Source: Tabrizicola piscis | GTDB lineage: Bacteria; Pseudomonadota; Alphaproteobacteria; Rhodobacterales; Rhodobacteraceae | Assembly: GCF_003940805.1 (NCBI RefSeq) | Contig: NZ_CP034328.1 | Location: 186,001-250,000, forward strand | DNA length: 64,000 bases | Direction of reading: 5' to 3' | In this document: positions 53,979-64,000 of the stretch, piece after piece | Position numbering within the stretch: position 1 is the stretch's first letter | How the letters are laid out: the number at the start of each line of letters is the position of its first letter | Program-made: the position numbers and the translations under genes | Notes under the pieces: model-generated | What the model was told of the DNA's origin: nothing | The model's database searches: none | The model's input: only the letters and a program-made list of their open reading frames with translations

Positions 53979-56708
53979 GTGGCGGATATCCCGGAAGACA
54001 CTGATAAGACGGAAGAAACGCCCGAACGCGCGGTGCATCACGGCCCGCAGATCGACATCTCGACCGAGATGAAGACCGCCTACCTCGATTACGCGATGAG
54101 CGTGATCGTTTCCCGGGCGATTCCTGACCTGCGCGACGGGTTGAAACCCGTTCACCGCCGCATCCTGTTTGCGATGCACGAATCCGGCAACACGCATGAC
54201 AAGTCCTACCGCAAATCGGCCCGCCCGGTGGGCGACACGATGGGGAAATACCACCCCCACGGCGACAGGGCGATCTACGACGCTCTGGTGCGGATGGCCC
54301 AGCCGTTCAGCATGTCGCTGAAGCTGCTGGATGGCCAAGGCAACTTCGGCAGCATGGACGGCGATAACGCTGCCGCCATGCGCTACACCGAAGTGCGGAT
54401 GGACAAGCCCGCCGCCTATCTTCTGGCCGATATCGACAAGGAAACGGTCGATTTTCAGGACAACTATGACGGCAAGGATCAGGAACCCACCGTCCTGCCC
54501 GCCCGCTTTCCCAACATGCTGGTCAACGGCGCGGGCGGCATCGCCGTCGGCATGGCCACCAACATCCCGCCGCATAACCTTGGCGAAGTGATCGACGGCA
54601 CGCTTGCCATGATCGAAAACCCCGACATCAGCATGGAAGCGCTGATGGACATCATCCCCGCGCCAGACTTTCCGACCGGCGGGTTGATCCTCGGCCGCTC
54701 CGGCGCGCGCAAGGCGTATCTTGAAGGGCGCGGGTCGGTCATCATCCGCGCGAAAACCCATATCGAGGAAATCCGCAAGGACCGCTTCGCCATCGTCATC
54801 GACGAGGTGCCCTATCAGGTCAACAAGGCCACGATGATCGAAAAGATCGCCGAACTGGTCCGTGACAAGCGTGTCGAAGGCATCTCCAACATCGCCGACG
54901 AATCCGACCGGATCGGCGTCCGCGTGGTGATCGAACTCAAGCGCGACGCGACCCCCGATGTCGTGCTGAACCAGCTTTTCCGTTTTTCCGCCATGCAGGT
55001 TTCGTTTGGCTGCAACATGCTGGCCCTGAATGGCGGGCGGCCGGAACAGCTGACCCTGCGCGATTTCCTGCATCATTTCATCACCTTCCGTGAGGAAGTT
55101 GTTGCCCGCCGCACCGCCTTTGAACTCCGCAAGGCCCGCGAGCGCAGCCACGTCCTCTGCGGCCTCGCCGTCGCCGTGTCCAACGTCGATGAGGTCGTCC
55201 GCACCATCCGCGCCTCTGCCGACGCGGCTGAAGCACGCGAAAAGCTGATGACCCGGCGGTGGCCCGCGCATGATATTGCTCAGTATATCAAGCTGATCGA
55301 CGACCCCAGCCACACGATCAACGACGACGGTACCTATAACCTGTCGGAAATCCAGGCCCGCGCGATCCTCGATCTGCGCCTCCAACGCCTGACCGCCTTG
55401 GGCGTCAAGGAAGTCACCGACGAGCTGGAAGAACTCGCCGCCAAGATCAAGGATTACCTTGAAATTCTGGGCTCCCGTGACCGGATCATGGCGATCATCT
55501 CGGACGAATTGACCGAGATGAAGACCCTCTTCGCTGTCCCCCGCCGCACCGAGATTGTCGACTGGGCCGGCGACATGGAGGACGAAGACCTGATCGAGCG
55601 TGAGGATATGGTCGTCACCATCACGTCGGGCGGCTACATCAAGCGCACCCCTCTGGCGGAGTTCCGGTCCCAGAACCGGGGCGGCAAGGGTCTGGCCTCG
55701 ATGCAGACCAAGGAAGACGATGTGGTGACGACCCTTTTTGTCGCCAATACACACACTTGGCTCCTCTTTTTCACCACCGACGGCATGGTCTACAAGCTGA
55801 AGACCTGGCGCCTCCCCCTCGCCGGCCGCACCGCCAAGGGCAAAGCGATGGTCAACATCCTGCCGATCACCGCCGGCATCACCATCGCCGCCCTCATGCC
55901 CGTCGACGTGCCTGAGGAGGAGTGGGAAACCCTCCAGATCGTCTTCGCCACCTCCGACGGCGACGTCCGCCAAAACGACCTCTCCGACTTCACCAACGTC
56001 ATGCGCAACGGCAAGATCGCGATGAAACTGCCCGAAGGCGTCTCCCTCGTGAACGCCGCCATCGCCGACGATCAGGACGATGTGATGCTGGTCACCGAAG
56101 CCGGCCGCGCCATCCGCTTCTCCACCACCGAAATCCGCGTCTTCAAATCGCGCGGCTCCACCGGCGTGCGCGGCATCCGGCTGGCCGAAGGCGACCATGT
56201 CGTCAGCATGTCGATCATCCGCCATTTCGAAGCCGACCCGGCCGAACGCGAAGCCTACCTCAAACAGCGCCGCCTGATGGCCGGTGTCACGGAAGATGAG
56301 GCGGATGATGAGGAAGAAACCGTTCCCGCAGGCCAGCTTAGCCCCGAACGCTATGCCGAGATGTCAGCGGCCGAAGACCTGATCCTGACCGTCACCAAGG
56401 GCGGCTCGGGCAAGCTCTCCTCCAGCCACGACTACCCCGTAAGGGGCCGCGGCGGCATGGGCGTCAAGGCCATCTCCCCCGGCCCGCGCGGTGGCCGCAT
56501 CATCGCCTCCTTCCCGGTCACCCTCGCCGACCAGATCATGCTCGCCACCTCCACCGGCCAGTCGATCCGCGTGCCGGTCGACCAGATCAGCTTCCGGTCA
56601 CGGTCAGCCGGCGGCGTCAAAGTGTTCAATGTCGCCAGTGACGAAGACGTGGTCTCGGTCGCCCGCGTGGCGGAGCAAGGCCCCGAACCCGGCAATGACG
56701 AGGCTTGA
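53979..56708 (+). CDS. gyrA: DNA gyrase subunit A
   Basis: A 909-residue type IIA topoisomerase subunit that cuts and rejoins DNA for negative supercoiling. [20 protein letters not shown] begins the breakage domain, the catalytic Tyr136 lies in [11 protein letters not shown], and the C-terminal half holds the beta-pinwheel with the GyrA box (SQNRGGKGL). The start is GTG at 53979. In the quinolone-binding helix [15 protein letters not shown], Arg97 (codon AGG, 54267-54269) replaces the Ser equivalent to E. coli Ser83; Asp101 (E. coli Asp87) is kept. An acidic insert ([10 protein letters not shown]) precedes the last pinwheel blades. Confidence 0.96.
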   Translation: MADIPEDTDKTEETPERAVHHGPQIDISTEMKTAYLDYAMSVIVSRAIPDLRDGLKPVHRRILFAMHESGNTHDKSYRKSARPVGDTMGKYHPHGDRAIYDALVRMAQPFSMSLKLLDGQGNFGSMDGDNAAAMRYTEVRMDKPAAYLLADIDKETVDFQDNYDGKDQEPTVLPARFPNMLVNGAGGIAVGMATNIPPHNLGEVIDGTLAMIENPDISMEALMDIIPAPDFPTGGLILGRSGARKAYLEGRGSVIIRAKTHIEEIRKDRFAIVIDEVPYQVNKATMIEKIAELVRDKRVEGISNIADESDRIGVRVVIELKRDATPDVVLNQLFRFSAMQVSFGCNMLALNGGRPEQLTLRDFLHHFITFREEVVARRTAFELRKARERSHVLCGLAVAVSNVDEVVRTIRASADAAEAREKLMTRRWPAHDIAQYIKLIDDPSHTINDDGTYNLSEIQARAILDLRLQRLTALGVKEVTDELEELAAKIKDYLEILGSRDRIMAIISDELTEMKTLFAVPRRTEIVDWAGDMEDEDLIEREDMVVTITSGGYIKRTPLAEFRSQNRGGKGLASMQTKEDDVVTTLFVANTHTWLLFFTTDGMVYKLKTWRLPLAGRTAKGKAMVNILPITAGITIAALMPVDVPEEEWETLQIVFATSDGDVRQNDLSDFTNVMRNGKIAMKLPEGVSLVNAAIADDQDDVMLVTEAGRAIRFSTTEIRVFKSRGSTGVRGIRLAEGDHVVSMSIIRHFEADPAEREAYLKQRRLMAGVTEDEADDEEETVPAGQLSPERYAEMSAAEDLILTVTKGGSGKLSSSHDYPVRGRGGMGVKAISPGPRGGRIIASFPVTLADQIMLATSTGQSIRVPVDQISFRSRSAGGVKVFNVASDEDVVSVARVAEQGPEPGNDEA

Positions 56709-57009
56709 GGACGCGCTCGCCGCCCTTGCGGCGGCGGGCGAAACCACAACCTACGGCGCGCTTGCCAAAGACCTCAGCCTACGCATGGCCGACCTGACGG
56801 CCCAGCTTGAGGCACTGATGGAACAGGACGCCGCCGCGAACCGCCCGTTCCGCGCCGCCCTCCTCCGCCAGCGCCTCTCGCCCGACCAGCTTCCCGCGCC
56901 CGGCTTCTTCCTCAAGGCCGCCGCCCTCGGCCACCCCACCGACGACCCCGCCGCCTTCACCAAAGCCCACCGCGAAGCCCATTTTCTGTCCCCAAATATC
57001 CCGGGGTGA
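56695..57009 (+). CDS. uncharacterised 104-residue protein downstream of gyrA
   Basis: ATG at 56695 lies inside the end of gyrA (14-bp overlap), so it is probably co-translated. The protein ([20 protein letters not shown], then [20 protein letters not shown]) is helical, with [10 protein letters not shown] resembling a winged-helix or MGMT-like start, and a C-terminal half [17 protein letters not shown]. Its last codons (FLSPNIPG) come from a copy of the recurrent AAATATCCCGGGG intergenic motif. No family was recognised with certainty. Confidence 0.7.
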   Translation: MTRLEDALAALAAAGETTTYGALAKDLSLRMADLTAQLEALMEQDAAANRPFRAALLRQRLSPDQLPAPGFFLKAAALGHPTDDPAAFTKAHREAHFLSPNIPG

Positions 57010-57074
57010 GCGCGGCACGCGCGAGGGGCAGCGCCCCTCCTTGCGCCACCGGCCCCACAAAGCTACATCCCCCC

Positions 57075-58406
57075 ATGGACACACTTCACATCATCGGCGG
57101 CGGCATGGCGGGCTCCGAATCCGCCTGGGCCGCGGCCAACGCGGGCATCCCCGTCACCATCCACGAAATGCGCCCCAAGGTGGGCACCTTCGCCCACCGC
57201 ACTGGCGATTTCGCCGAAATGGTCTGCTCCAACTCGTTCCGCTCGGACGACCACGAACAGAACGCCGTCGGCCTGCTGCATTGGGAAATGCGTACCGCCG
57301 GCGGTCTGGTGATGCAGATGGCGGAAAAACACCGCCTGCCCGCTGGCGGCGCGCTGGCCGTGGATCGTGACCCCTTCGCTGCGGCCGTCACGGAAAAGCT
57401 GAAGGCCCATCCGCTGATTTCTGCCTCTTATGAAGAGGTTACCGAACTTCCCTCCACCGGCCACTGGATCATCGCCACGGGTCCGCTGACCAGCCCCGGC
57501 CTTGCTCAGTCGATCAAATCCGCCACCGGGGCCGAGGCGCTGGCCTTCTTCGACGCCATCGCCCCCATCGTCTATGCCGACAGCATCGACATGGACACCG
57601 CCTGGCTGCAAAGCCGCTACGACAAGGGCGAGACGGAGGATGAACAAAAGGCCTACATCAACTGCCCGATGACCAAGGACGAGTATGAGGCTTTCATCGA
57701 CGCCCTCCTCGCCGCCGAAAAGACCGAGTTTCACGAAGGCGAAACCGCCGGCTATTTCGACGGCTGCCTGCCGATCGAAGTGATGGCCGAACGCGGCCGC
57801 GAAACGCTGCGCCATGGCCCGATGAAGCCGGTCGGCCTGACCAATGCGCACCGACCGGACGTCAAGCCCTATGCCGTCGTGCAGCTTCGCCGCGACAACA
57901 AGCTGGGCACGCTCTACAACATCGTCGGCTTTCAGACCAAGATGAAGTATGGCGCGCAAACCGCTGTTCTGAAAATGATTCCCGGGCTGCAGGATGCCAG
58001 CTTTGCCCGGCTTGGCGGCATCCACCGCAACACCTTCATCAATTCGCCCACGCTGCTCGATGCGCAGATGCGCCTCAAGTCGCACCCGCATATCCGCTTT
58101 GCCGGTCAGATCACCGGGGTCGAAGGCTATGTCGAAAGTGCCGCCATGGGCCTGCTGGCGGGCCGCATGGCCGCTGCCGAAATTCAAGGCCGCGCTCTCC
58201 CCCCGCCGCCACCCGAAACCGCGATGGGTGCCCTTGTGACCCACATCACCGGCGGGGCTGAGGCGAAGACGTTTCAGCCGATGAACGTCAACTTCGGCCT
58301 CTTTCCCCCGATTGACGCCAAGGGTGGCCGTCGCGGCCGCACCGTGCGCTACAAGGCCTATACCGACCGCGCCAAGCAAGCGTTTCAGGCATGGCTGGAG
58401 GCCTGA
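57075..58406 (+). CDS. trmFO: tRNA (uracil-54-C5)-methyltransferase, folate-dependent (TrmFO)
   Basis: A 443-residue flavoprotein making ribothymidine-54 in tRNA from methylenetetrahydrofolate and FADH2. [20 protein letters not shown] is the FAD fold (residues 7-26), followed by [21 protein letters not shown], the family signature with a catalytic cysteine. [20 protein letters not shown] and [19 protein letters not shown] follow, then the C-terminal [15 protein letters not shown]. The ATG at 57075 gives the normal start. GidA/MnmG-like tRNA modifiers share the fold, but this signature is TrmFO. Confidence 0.95.
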   Translation: MDTLHIIGGGMAGSESAWAAANAGIPVTIHEMRPKVGTFAHRTGDFAEMVCSNSFRSDDHEQNAVGLLHWEMRTAGGLVMQMAEKHRLPAGGALAVDRDPFAAAVTEKLKAHPLISASYEEVTELPSTGHWIIATGPLTSPGLAQSIKSATGAEALAFFDAIAPIVYADSIDMDTAWLQSRYDKGETEDEQKAYINCPMTKDEYEAFIDALLAAEKTEFHEGETAGYFDGCLPIEVMAERGRETLRHGPMKPVGLTNAHRPDVKPYAVVQLRRDNKLGTLYNIVGFQTKMKYGAQTAVLKMIPGLQDASFARLGGIHRNTFINSPTLLDAQMRLKSHPHIRFAGQITGVEGYVESAAMGLLAGRMAAAEIQGRALPPPPPETAMGALVTHITGGAEAKTFQPMNVNFGLFPPIDAKGGRRGRTVRYKAYTDRAKQAFQAWLEA

Positions 58407-58431
58407 CTCCCGCGCCGCATGACAAGCGCCT

Positions 58432-58567
58432 CCCCTCCCCCTTGTGGGGAGGGGATGGGGGTGGGGGGCACCCCGCCAGACGCCTTCCCGCCCCGGCCCC
58501 CGCGCCGGGGCCTCGTGGTCCAGCCGCGCGCCACTCCCAGATGGGGGTCCCGGGTCAGACCCGGGAC
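58432..58567. repeat. two intergenic hairpins between trmFO and gluQ
   Basis: CCCCTCCCC (58432-58440) pairs with GGGGAGGGG (58446-58454). GTCCCGGGT (58547-58555) pairs with ACCCGGGAC (58559-58567) over a CAG loop. The second ends 8 bp before the gluQ ATG, where it could mask the ribosome site. Both look like mobile short palindromes common in alphaproteobacteria. Confidence 0.65.
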
Positions 58568-58575
58568 GGGGTCTC

Positions 58576-59508
58576 ATGTTCGTAACCCGCTTCGCCCCCA
58601 GCCCCACCGGGCCTTTGCATCTTGGCCACGCCTATTCCGCAATCCTTGCGCATGACATGGCCCGCGCCGAGGGCGGCAAGTTCCTACTCCGGATCGAAGA
58701 TATCGACCGCCAGCGCTCCAAGCCGGAGTGGGAGCTCCAGGTGATCGACGATCTTAACTGGTTAGGGGTCTGGTGGGACGCCGACCCGATGCGTCAGTCG
58801 GACAGGTTGCCAACTTACTCCCAAGCCCTTGATATGCTGTGGGATATGGGCCTGATCTACCCCTGCATTTGTACACGCAGCGATATCGCAGCAGCTCTGT
58901 CAGCGCCGCAGGAAGGCGTGGCGCTGCCAAGCGGTCCGGACGGGCTGATCTATCCCGGAACCTGCCGTGACCGTATGTGGTTCGAACGGACCTTCCCCGA
59001 GACGCATCCACGCCCCCAGACCGATACCTTCCGTCTGAATATGGCTATCGCGGCGCATCGCAGCGACGCCTTCATCCACCGCATCGACAGTGCGCAGGGG
59101 GGCTGGCACTCCTACGCAACCTATCAGGAAACTGGAATCGGTCCCGAAGGCAGGGCTGGCCGCATTGAGTTCACCCCCGAAGACATGACCAAGAGCGTTG
59201 GCGACATCGTCATTGCCCGGCGCGACATGGGCACGTCCTACCATCTTTCAGTCGTCCTTGACGATGCCGCGCAGGGTATCACCCATGTCATCCGGGGCGC
59301 GGACCTGACCGAAGCGACAAAGATCCACGTTCTCCTGCAGCACCTCTTCGGCCTGCCCACGCCGATCTACCACCACCACCGCCTGATCCGCGACGACCAA
59401 GGCAAGCGCCTTGCCAAACGCGACGACGCCCGCGCCATTGCGAAGTACCGGTCCGAAGGTGCGACCCCCGCCGACATCCGCCGGATGGTAGGGTTACCAA
59501 CGGCTTAA
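58576..59508 (+). CDS. gluQ: glutamyl-Q tRNA(Asp) synthetase
   Basis: A 310-residue paralogue of the glutamyl-tRNA synthetase catalytic domain without an anticodon domain; it puts glutamate on queuosine-34 of tRNA-Asp. The HIGH-type motif FAPSPTGPLHLGHAYSAI (residues 6-23), RIEDIDRQRSKPEWELQVID, the zinc site CICTRSDI with PGTC, and the KMSKS-equivalent KRLAKRDDARA are visible. The length fits the family. Codon use in the middle is less GC-rich than in neighbours. A GTCCCGGGT hairpin sits just before the ATG at 58576, with no good Shine-Dalgarno. Confidence 0.92.
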   Translation: MFVTRFAPSPTGPLHLGHAYSAILAHDMARAEGGKFLLRIEDIDRQRSKPEWELQVIDDLNWLGVWWDADPMRQSDRLPTYSQALDMLWDMGLIYPCICTRSDIAAALSAPQEGVALPSGPDGLIYPGTCRDRMWFERTFPETHPRPQTDTFRLNMAIAAHRSDAFIHRIDSAQGGWHSYATYQETGIGPEGRAGRIEFTPEDMTKSVGDIVIARRDMGTSYHLSVVLDDAAQGITHVIRGADLTEATKIHVLLQHLFGLPTPIYHHHRLIRDDQGKRLAKRDDARAIAKYRSEGATPADIRRMVGLPTA

Positions 59509-59540
59509 CGCTGTTCTGGCTATCCTTTCAAGTCAATGGC

Positions 59541-59915
59541 TTAGGGATTTGTCCCGGGCAGGGACACCGCGATGATCTCGACTTCCTCACCCTCCCGGAC
59601 CGCCGTATAGAAACACGACCGCCGCCCGGTGTGACAGGCCGGCCCCTCCTGCTCGACCAGTGCCAGCAGGCAATCCCGGTCGCAATCGACCCGCAACTCC
59701 ACCAGCCGCTGATGGTGGCCCGACGTCTCTCCCTTGACCCAGAACGCCTGCCGCGACCGCGACCAGTAGGTGACCTTCCCGGTCTCCAAGGTGGCCGCGA
59801 CCGAGGCCGCGTTCATCCACGCGACCATCAGCACCTCACCCGAGACATGGTCCTGCGCCACGCAAGGGATCAATCCCTTGTCGTCAAACCTCAGGCTTTC
59901 GGGATCAAACGGCAT
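59541..59915 (-). CDS. hisI: phosphoribosyl-AMP cyclohydrolase
   Basis: A 124-residue HisI, the third step of histidine biosynthesis. AQDHVSGEVLMVAWMNAASV at the start, TYWSRSRQAFWVKGETSGH, then the metal-binding DCDRDCLLALVEQEG and ACHTGRRSCFYTAV with the zinc cysteines. No fused HisE domain, as usual in alphaproteobacteria. The gene is alone and divergent from the IscU-like gene. Confidence 0.95.
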   Translation of the reverse strand: MPFDPESLRFDDKGLIPCVAQDHVSGEVLMVAWMNAASVAATLETGKVTYWSRSRQAFWVKGETSGHHQRLVELRVDCDRDCLLALVEQEGPACHTGRRSCFYTAVREGEEVEIIAVSLPGTNP

Positions 59916-59977
59916 CGTGTCACTCCTTGGCAGGCCGGGCGCAGCAGACTACATACAGGGTCAGGCAGGGAGTTTCC

Positions 59978-60415
59978 ATGAGCGACAGCGACCTTCTCCA
60001 GCTCTACTCCAACCGCATCCTCGCGCTTGCGGCAGACATCCCGCATCACGGGCGGCTTGCCGCACCCCAGGCCACGGTGCGCAAACGCTCACCGCTCTGC
60101 GGCTCGACCGTGACGGTGGATGTGGTCGCCAAGGACGGCCGCGTTGCCGAGTTTGCGCAGGACGTGAAAGCCTGCGCGCTTGGCCAGGCCGCGGCGGCGG
60201 TCGTCGGCGCGGCGGTCATCGGCCGCACCCTGCCCGAACTTCAGGCCGCACAGAACCAGCTTCGGGCGATGCTGAAAGAGTCCGGCCCCGTCCCCGCCGC
60301 CCCTTTCGACGGTTTCGAGGTGCTGCTGCCAGCCCGCGACTACAAGAACCGCCATGCCTCGATCCTGCTGGCGATCGAAGCGGTGTGTGAAGCGATGGCT
60401 ACAGCCACAGCATAA
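59978..60415 (+). CDS. IscU/NifU-N-like iron-sulfur scaffold protein
   Basis: A 145-residue member of the NifU N-terminal family. It has LYSNRILALAADIPHHGRL in the N-terminus, RKRSPLCGSTVTVDVVAKDG with the first cysteine and VKACALGQAAAAVVG with the second, but lacks the usual third IscU cysteine near the C-terminus, where ARDYKNRHASILLAIEA lies. Rhodobacterales and rhizobia carry such shortened scaffold-like proteins; the role in cluster assembly is inferred. The TAA stop runs into an A tract that is the T tract of a minus-strand terminator. Confidence 0.85.
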   Translation: MSDSDLLQLYSNRILALAADIPHHGRLAAPQATVRKRSPLCGSTVTVDVVAKDGRVAEFAQDVKACALGQAAAAVVGAAVIGRTLPELQAAQNQLRAMLKESGPVPAAPFDGFEVLLPARDYKNRHASILLAIEAVCEAMATATA

Positions 60416-60449
60416 AAAAAACCGCCGCGCATCCCGGGGATGGCGGCGG
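60414..60449 (-). terminator. rho-independent terminator of the small SOS-boxed gene
   Basis: On the minus strand, CCGCCGCC and GGCGGCGG-type arms (60436-60449 and 60422-60435, one bulged G) are followed by eight Ts (60414-60421). It lies about 90 bp beyond the stop of the 40-residue membrane protein gene. Confidence 0.75.
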
Positions 60450-60535
60450 CAGTAGCGCATCTGGAACCGGCAAACCATGACGGGCATGGGGGGAAGGCCG
60501 ATCACCCTTGGGGGACAGAGCGCGGGGCAGAAACC

Positions 60536-60658
60536 TCAGGCAAGGCCGGGCACAGAGAGCACGGCGAACAGCAGAACAAACAGCGCGAGAAGGCCGACGG
60601 TATCTTCAACCGCGCCACGCGGGGTGTGGGTCAGAAGGGTCTTTACGGCGGCTTTCAT
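60536..60658 (-). CDS. 40-residue single-pass membrane protein, probable SOS gene
   Basis: ATG at 60658 follows AGGGAGAACGCC, a good RBS. The peptide MKAAVKTLLTHTPRGAVEDT is followed by a hydrophobic helix GLLALFVLLFAVLSVPGLA ending the protein, so it should insert in the inner membrane. A perfect alphaproteobacterial LexA box lies 55 bp upstream, and a strong terminator lies beyond its end, so it forms its own transcription unit behind recG. The architecture recalls Caulobacter SidA, a 29-residue SOS-induced division inhibitor, but no sequence kinship is claimed. Confidence 0.8.
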   Translation of the reverse strand: MKAAVKTLLTHTPRGAVEDTVGLLALFVLLFAVLSVPGLA

Positions 60659-60712
60659 GGCGTTCTCCCTACTTGTTGCTTGATTGTTCTCATGTCCGGC
60701 AACGGTTGTAAA

Positions 60713-60737
60713 GAACTTTTTAAGAACAAATGAGAAC
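60713..60737 (-). promoter_or_regulatory. LexA (SOS) box of the alphaproteobacterial type
   Basis: On the minus strand GTTC-TTAAAAA-GTTC (60727 down to 60713) is an exact GTTC-N7-GTTC, the direct-repeat SOS box known for Rhodobacter sphaeroides and other alphaproteobacteria. A third GTTC lies just before it (60737-60734, spacing 6). It lies 55 bp before the small membrane protein ATG, a usual position for LexA repression. Confidence 0.82.
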
Positions 60738-60810
60738 AAAGCGGGACATCCACACTGCATCGCCCCACCTGCTCAGGGGTCAACACGCAGGGGGCCGGAC
60801 GGGTTCCCCC

Positions 60811-64000
<3,190 letters not shown>

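Noticed and set aside
53943..56225. A 760-codon minus-strand open frame
   Set aside because: Antisense shadow of gyrA, rich in GDH and VAD repeats caused by codon bias; no RBS or domain.
56750..56830. An O6-alkylguanine transferase-like protein after gyrA
   Set aside because: TTYGALA resembles the MGMT winged helix but the PCHR active site is absent, so no function was assigned.

Overview
The window is high-GC alphaproteobacterial DNA, almost certainly from the Rhodobacteraceae (Rhodobacter/Tabrizicola/Gemmobacter-like). The signs are a TakP-type TRAP binding protein very close to the Rhodobacter sphaeroides one, a GlxA-type AraC regulator beside a Liv-type transporter and a GcvT-fused FAD dehydrogenase, an Entner-Doudoroff edd/eda pair, a single-cysteine DksA, CcmF/CcmH, and recurrent 'AAATATCCCCGCCGGAGG'-like intergenic hairpins. 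Most of it is ordinary chromosome. It has no rRNA, CRISPR array, insertion sequence or prophage; one tRNA-Leu(CAA) is present.

Layout. 1-9.8 kb: the end of a GlxA-type regulator, a PQQ-type sugar dehydrogenase, a complete branched-chain-type ABC transporter (binding protein, two ATPases, two permeases, with a possible 35-residue ORF coupled between livF and livH) and a sarcosine/dimethylglycine dehydrogenase-like enzyme. 9.8-14.2 kb: a MobA-like nucleotidyltransferase and two Hint-domain proteins, one a large RTX protein. 14.6-22.3 kb: tRNA-Leu, zinc peptidase, DsbB, dGTPase, ErpA/IscA, exonuclease III, FAD monooxygenase, DksA and a MoxR ATPase. 22.6-26.2 kb: DUF2927 lipoprotein, tiny membrane protein, CoxE-like VWA protein and M48 peptidase. 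26.2-33.8 kb: PIN protein, RlmI-like methyltransferase, edd with a perfect LacI-type operator, eda, a frameshifted conserved small gene and glnE. 34-41.7 kb: DUF2852 protein, Bpt, two VOC proteins, a Tak-type TRAP transporter and a Ca/Na antiporter. 41.8-46.9 kb: ilvB with an attenuator and leader peptide, two tandem GT87-type membrane proteins, then ilvN. 46.9-52.6 kb: enoyl-CoA hydratase, ccmH-ccmF, arginase and ornithine cyclodeaminase, Usg. 52.6-53.9 kb: a small AT-rich insertion with a lone alpha/beta hydrolase. 54-64 kb: gyrA, trmFO, gluQ, hisI, an IscU-like scaffold, a tiny membrane protein behind an SOS box, recG and the 3' part of ligA.

Best leads. (1) A 40-residue membrane protein just downstream of recG has a perfect GTTC-N7-GTTC LexA box about 55 bp before its start, so it may be an SOS-induced membrane peptide comparable in concept to Caulobacter SidA. 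(2) The AT-rich orphan gene before gyrA has a complete Ser/Asp/His hydrolase triad behind an N-terminal domain resembling the effector-associated domains of bacterial conflict systems. (3) ilvB is preceded by a 15-residue leader peptide with Ile-Leu-Val-Ile-Val and competing hairpins, a classic transcription attenuator. (4) GyrA carries Arg at the position equivalent to E. coli Ser83, a quinolone-resistance site. (5) A conserved small gene after glnE is broken by one missing base in a G run.
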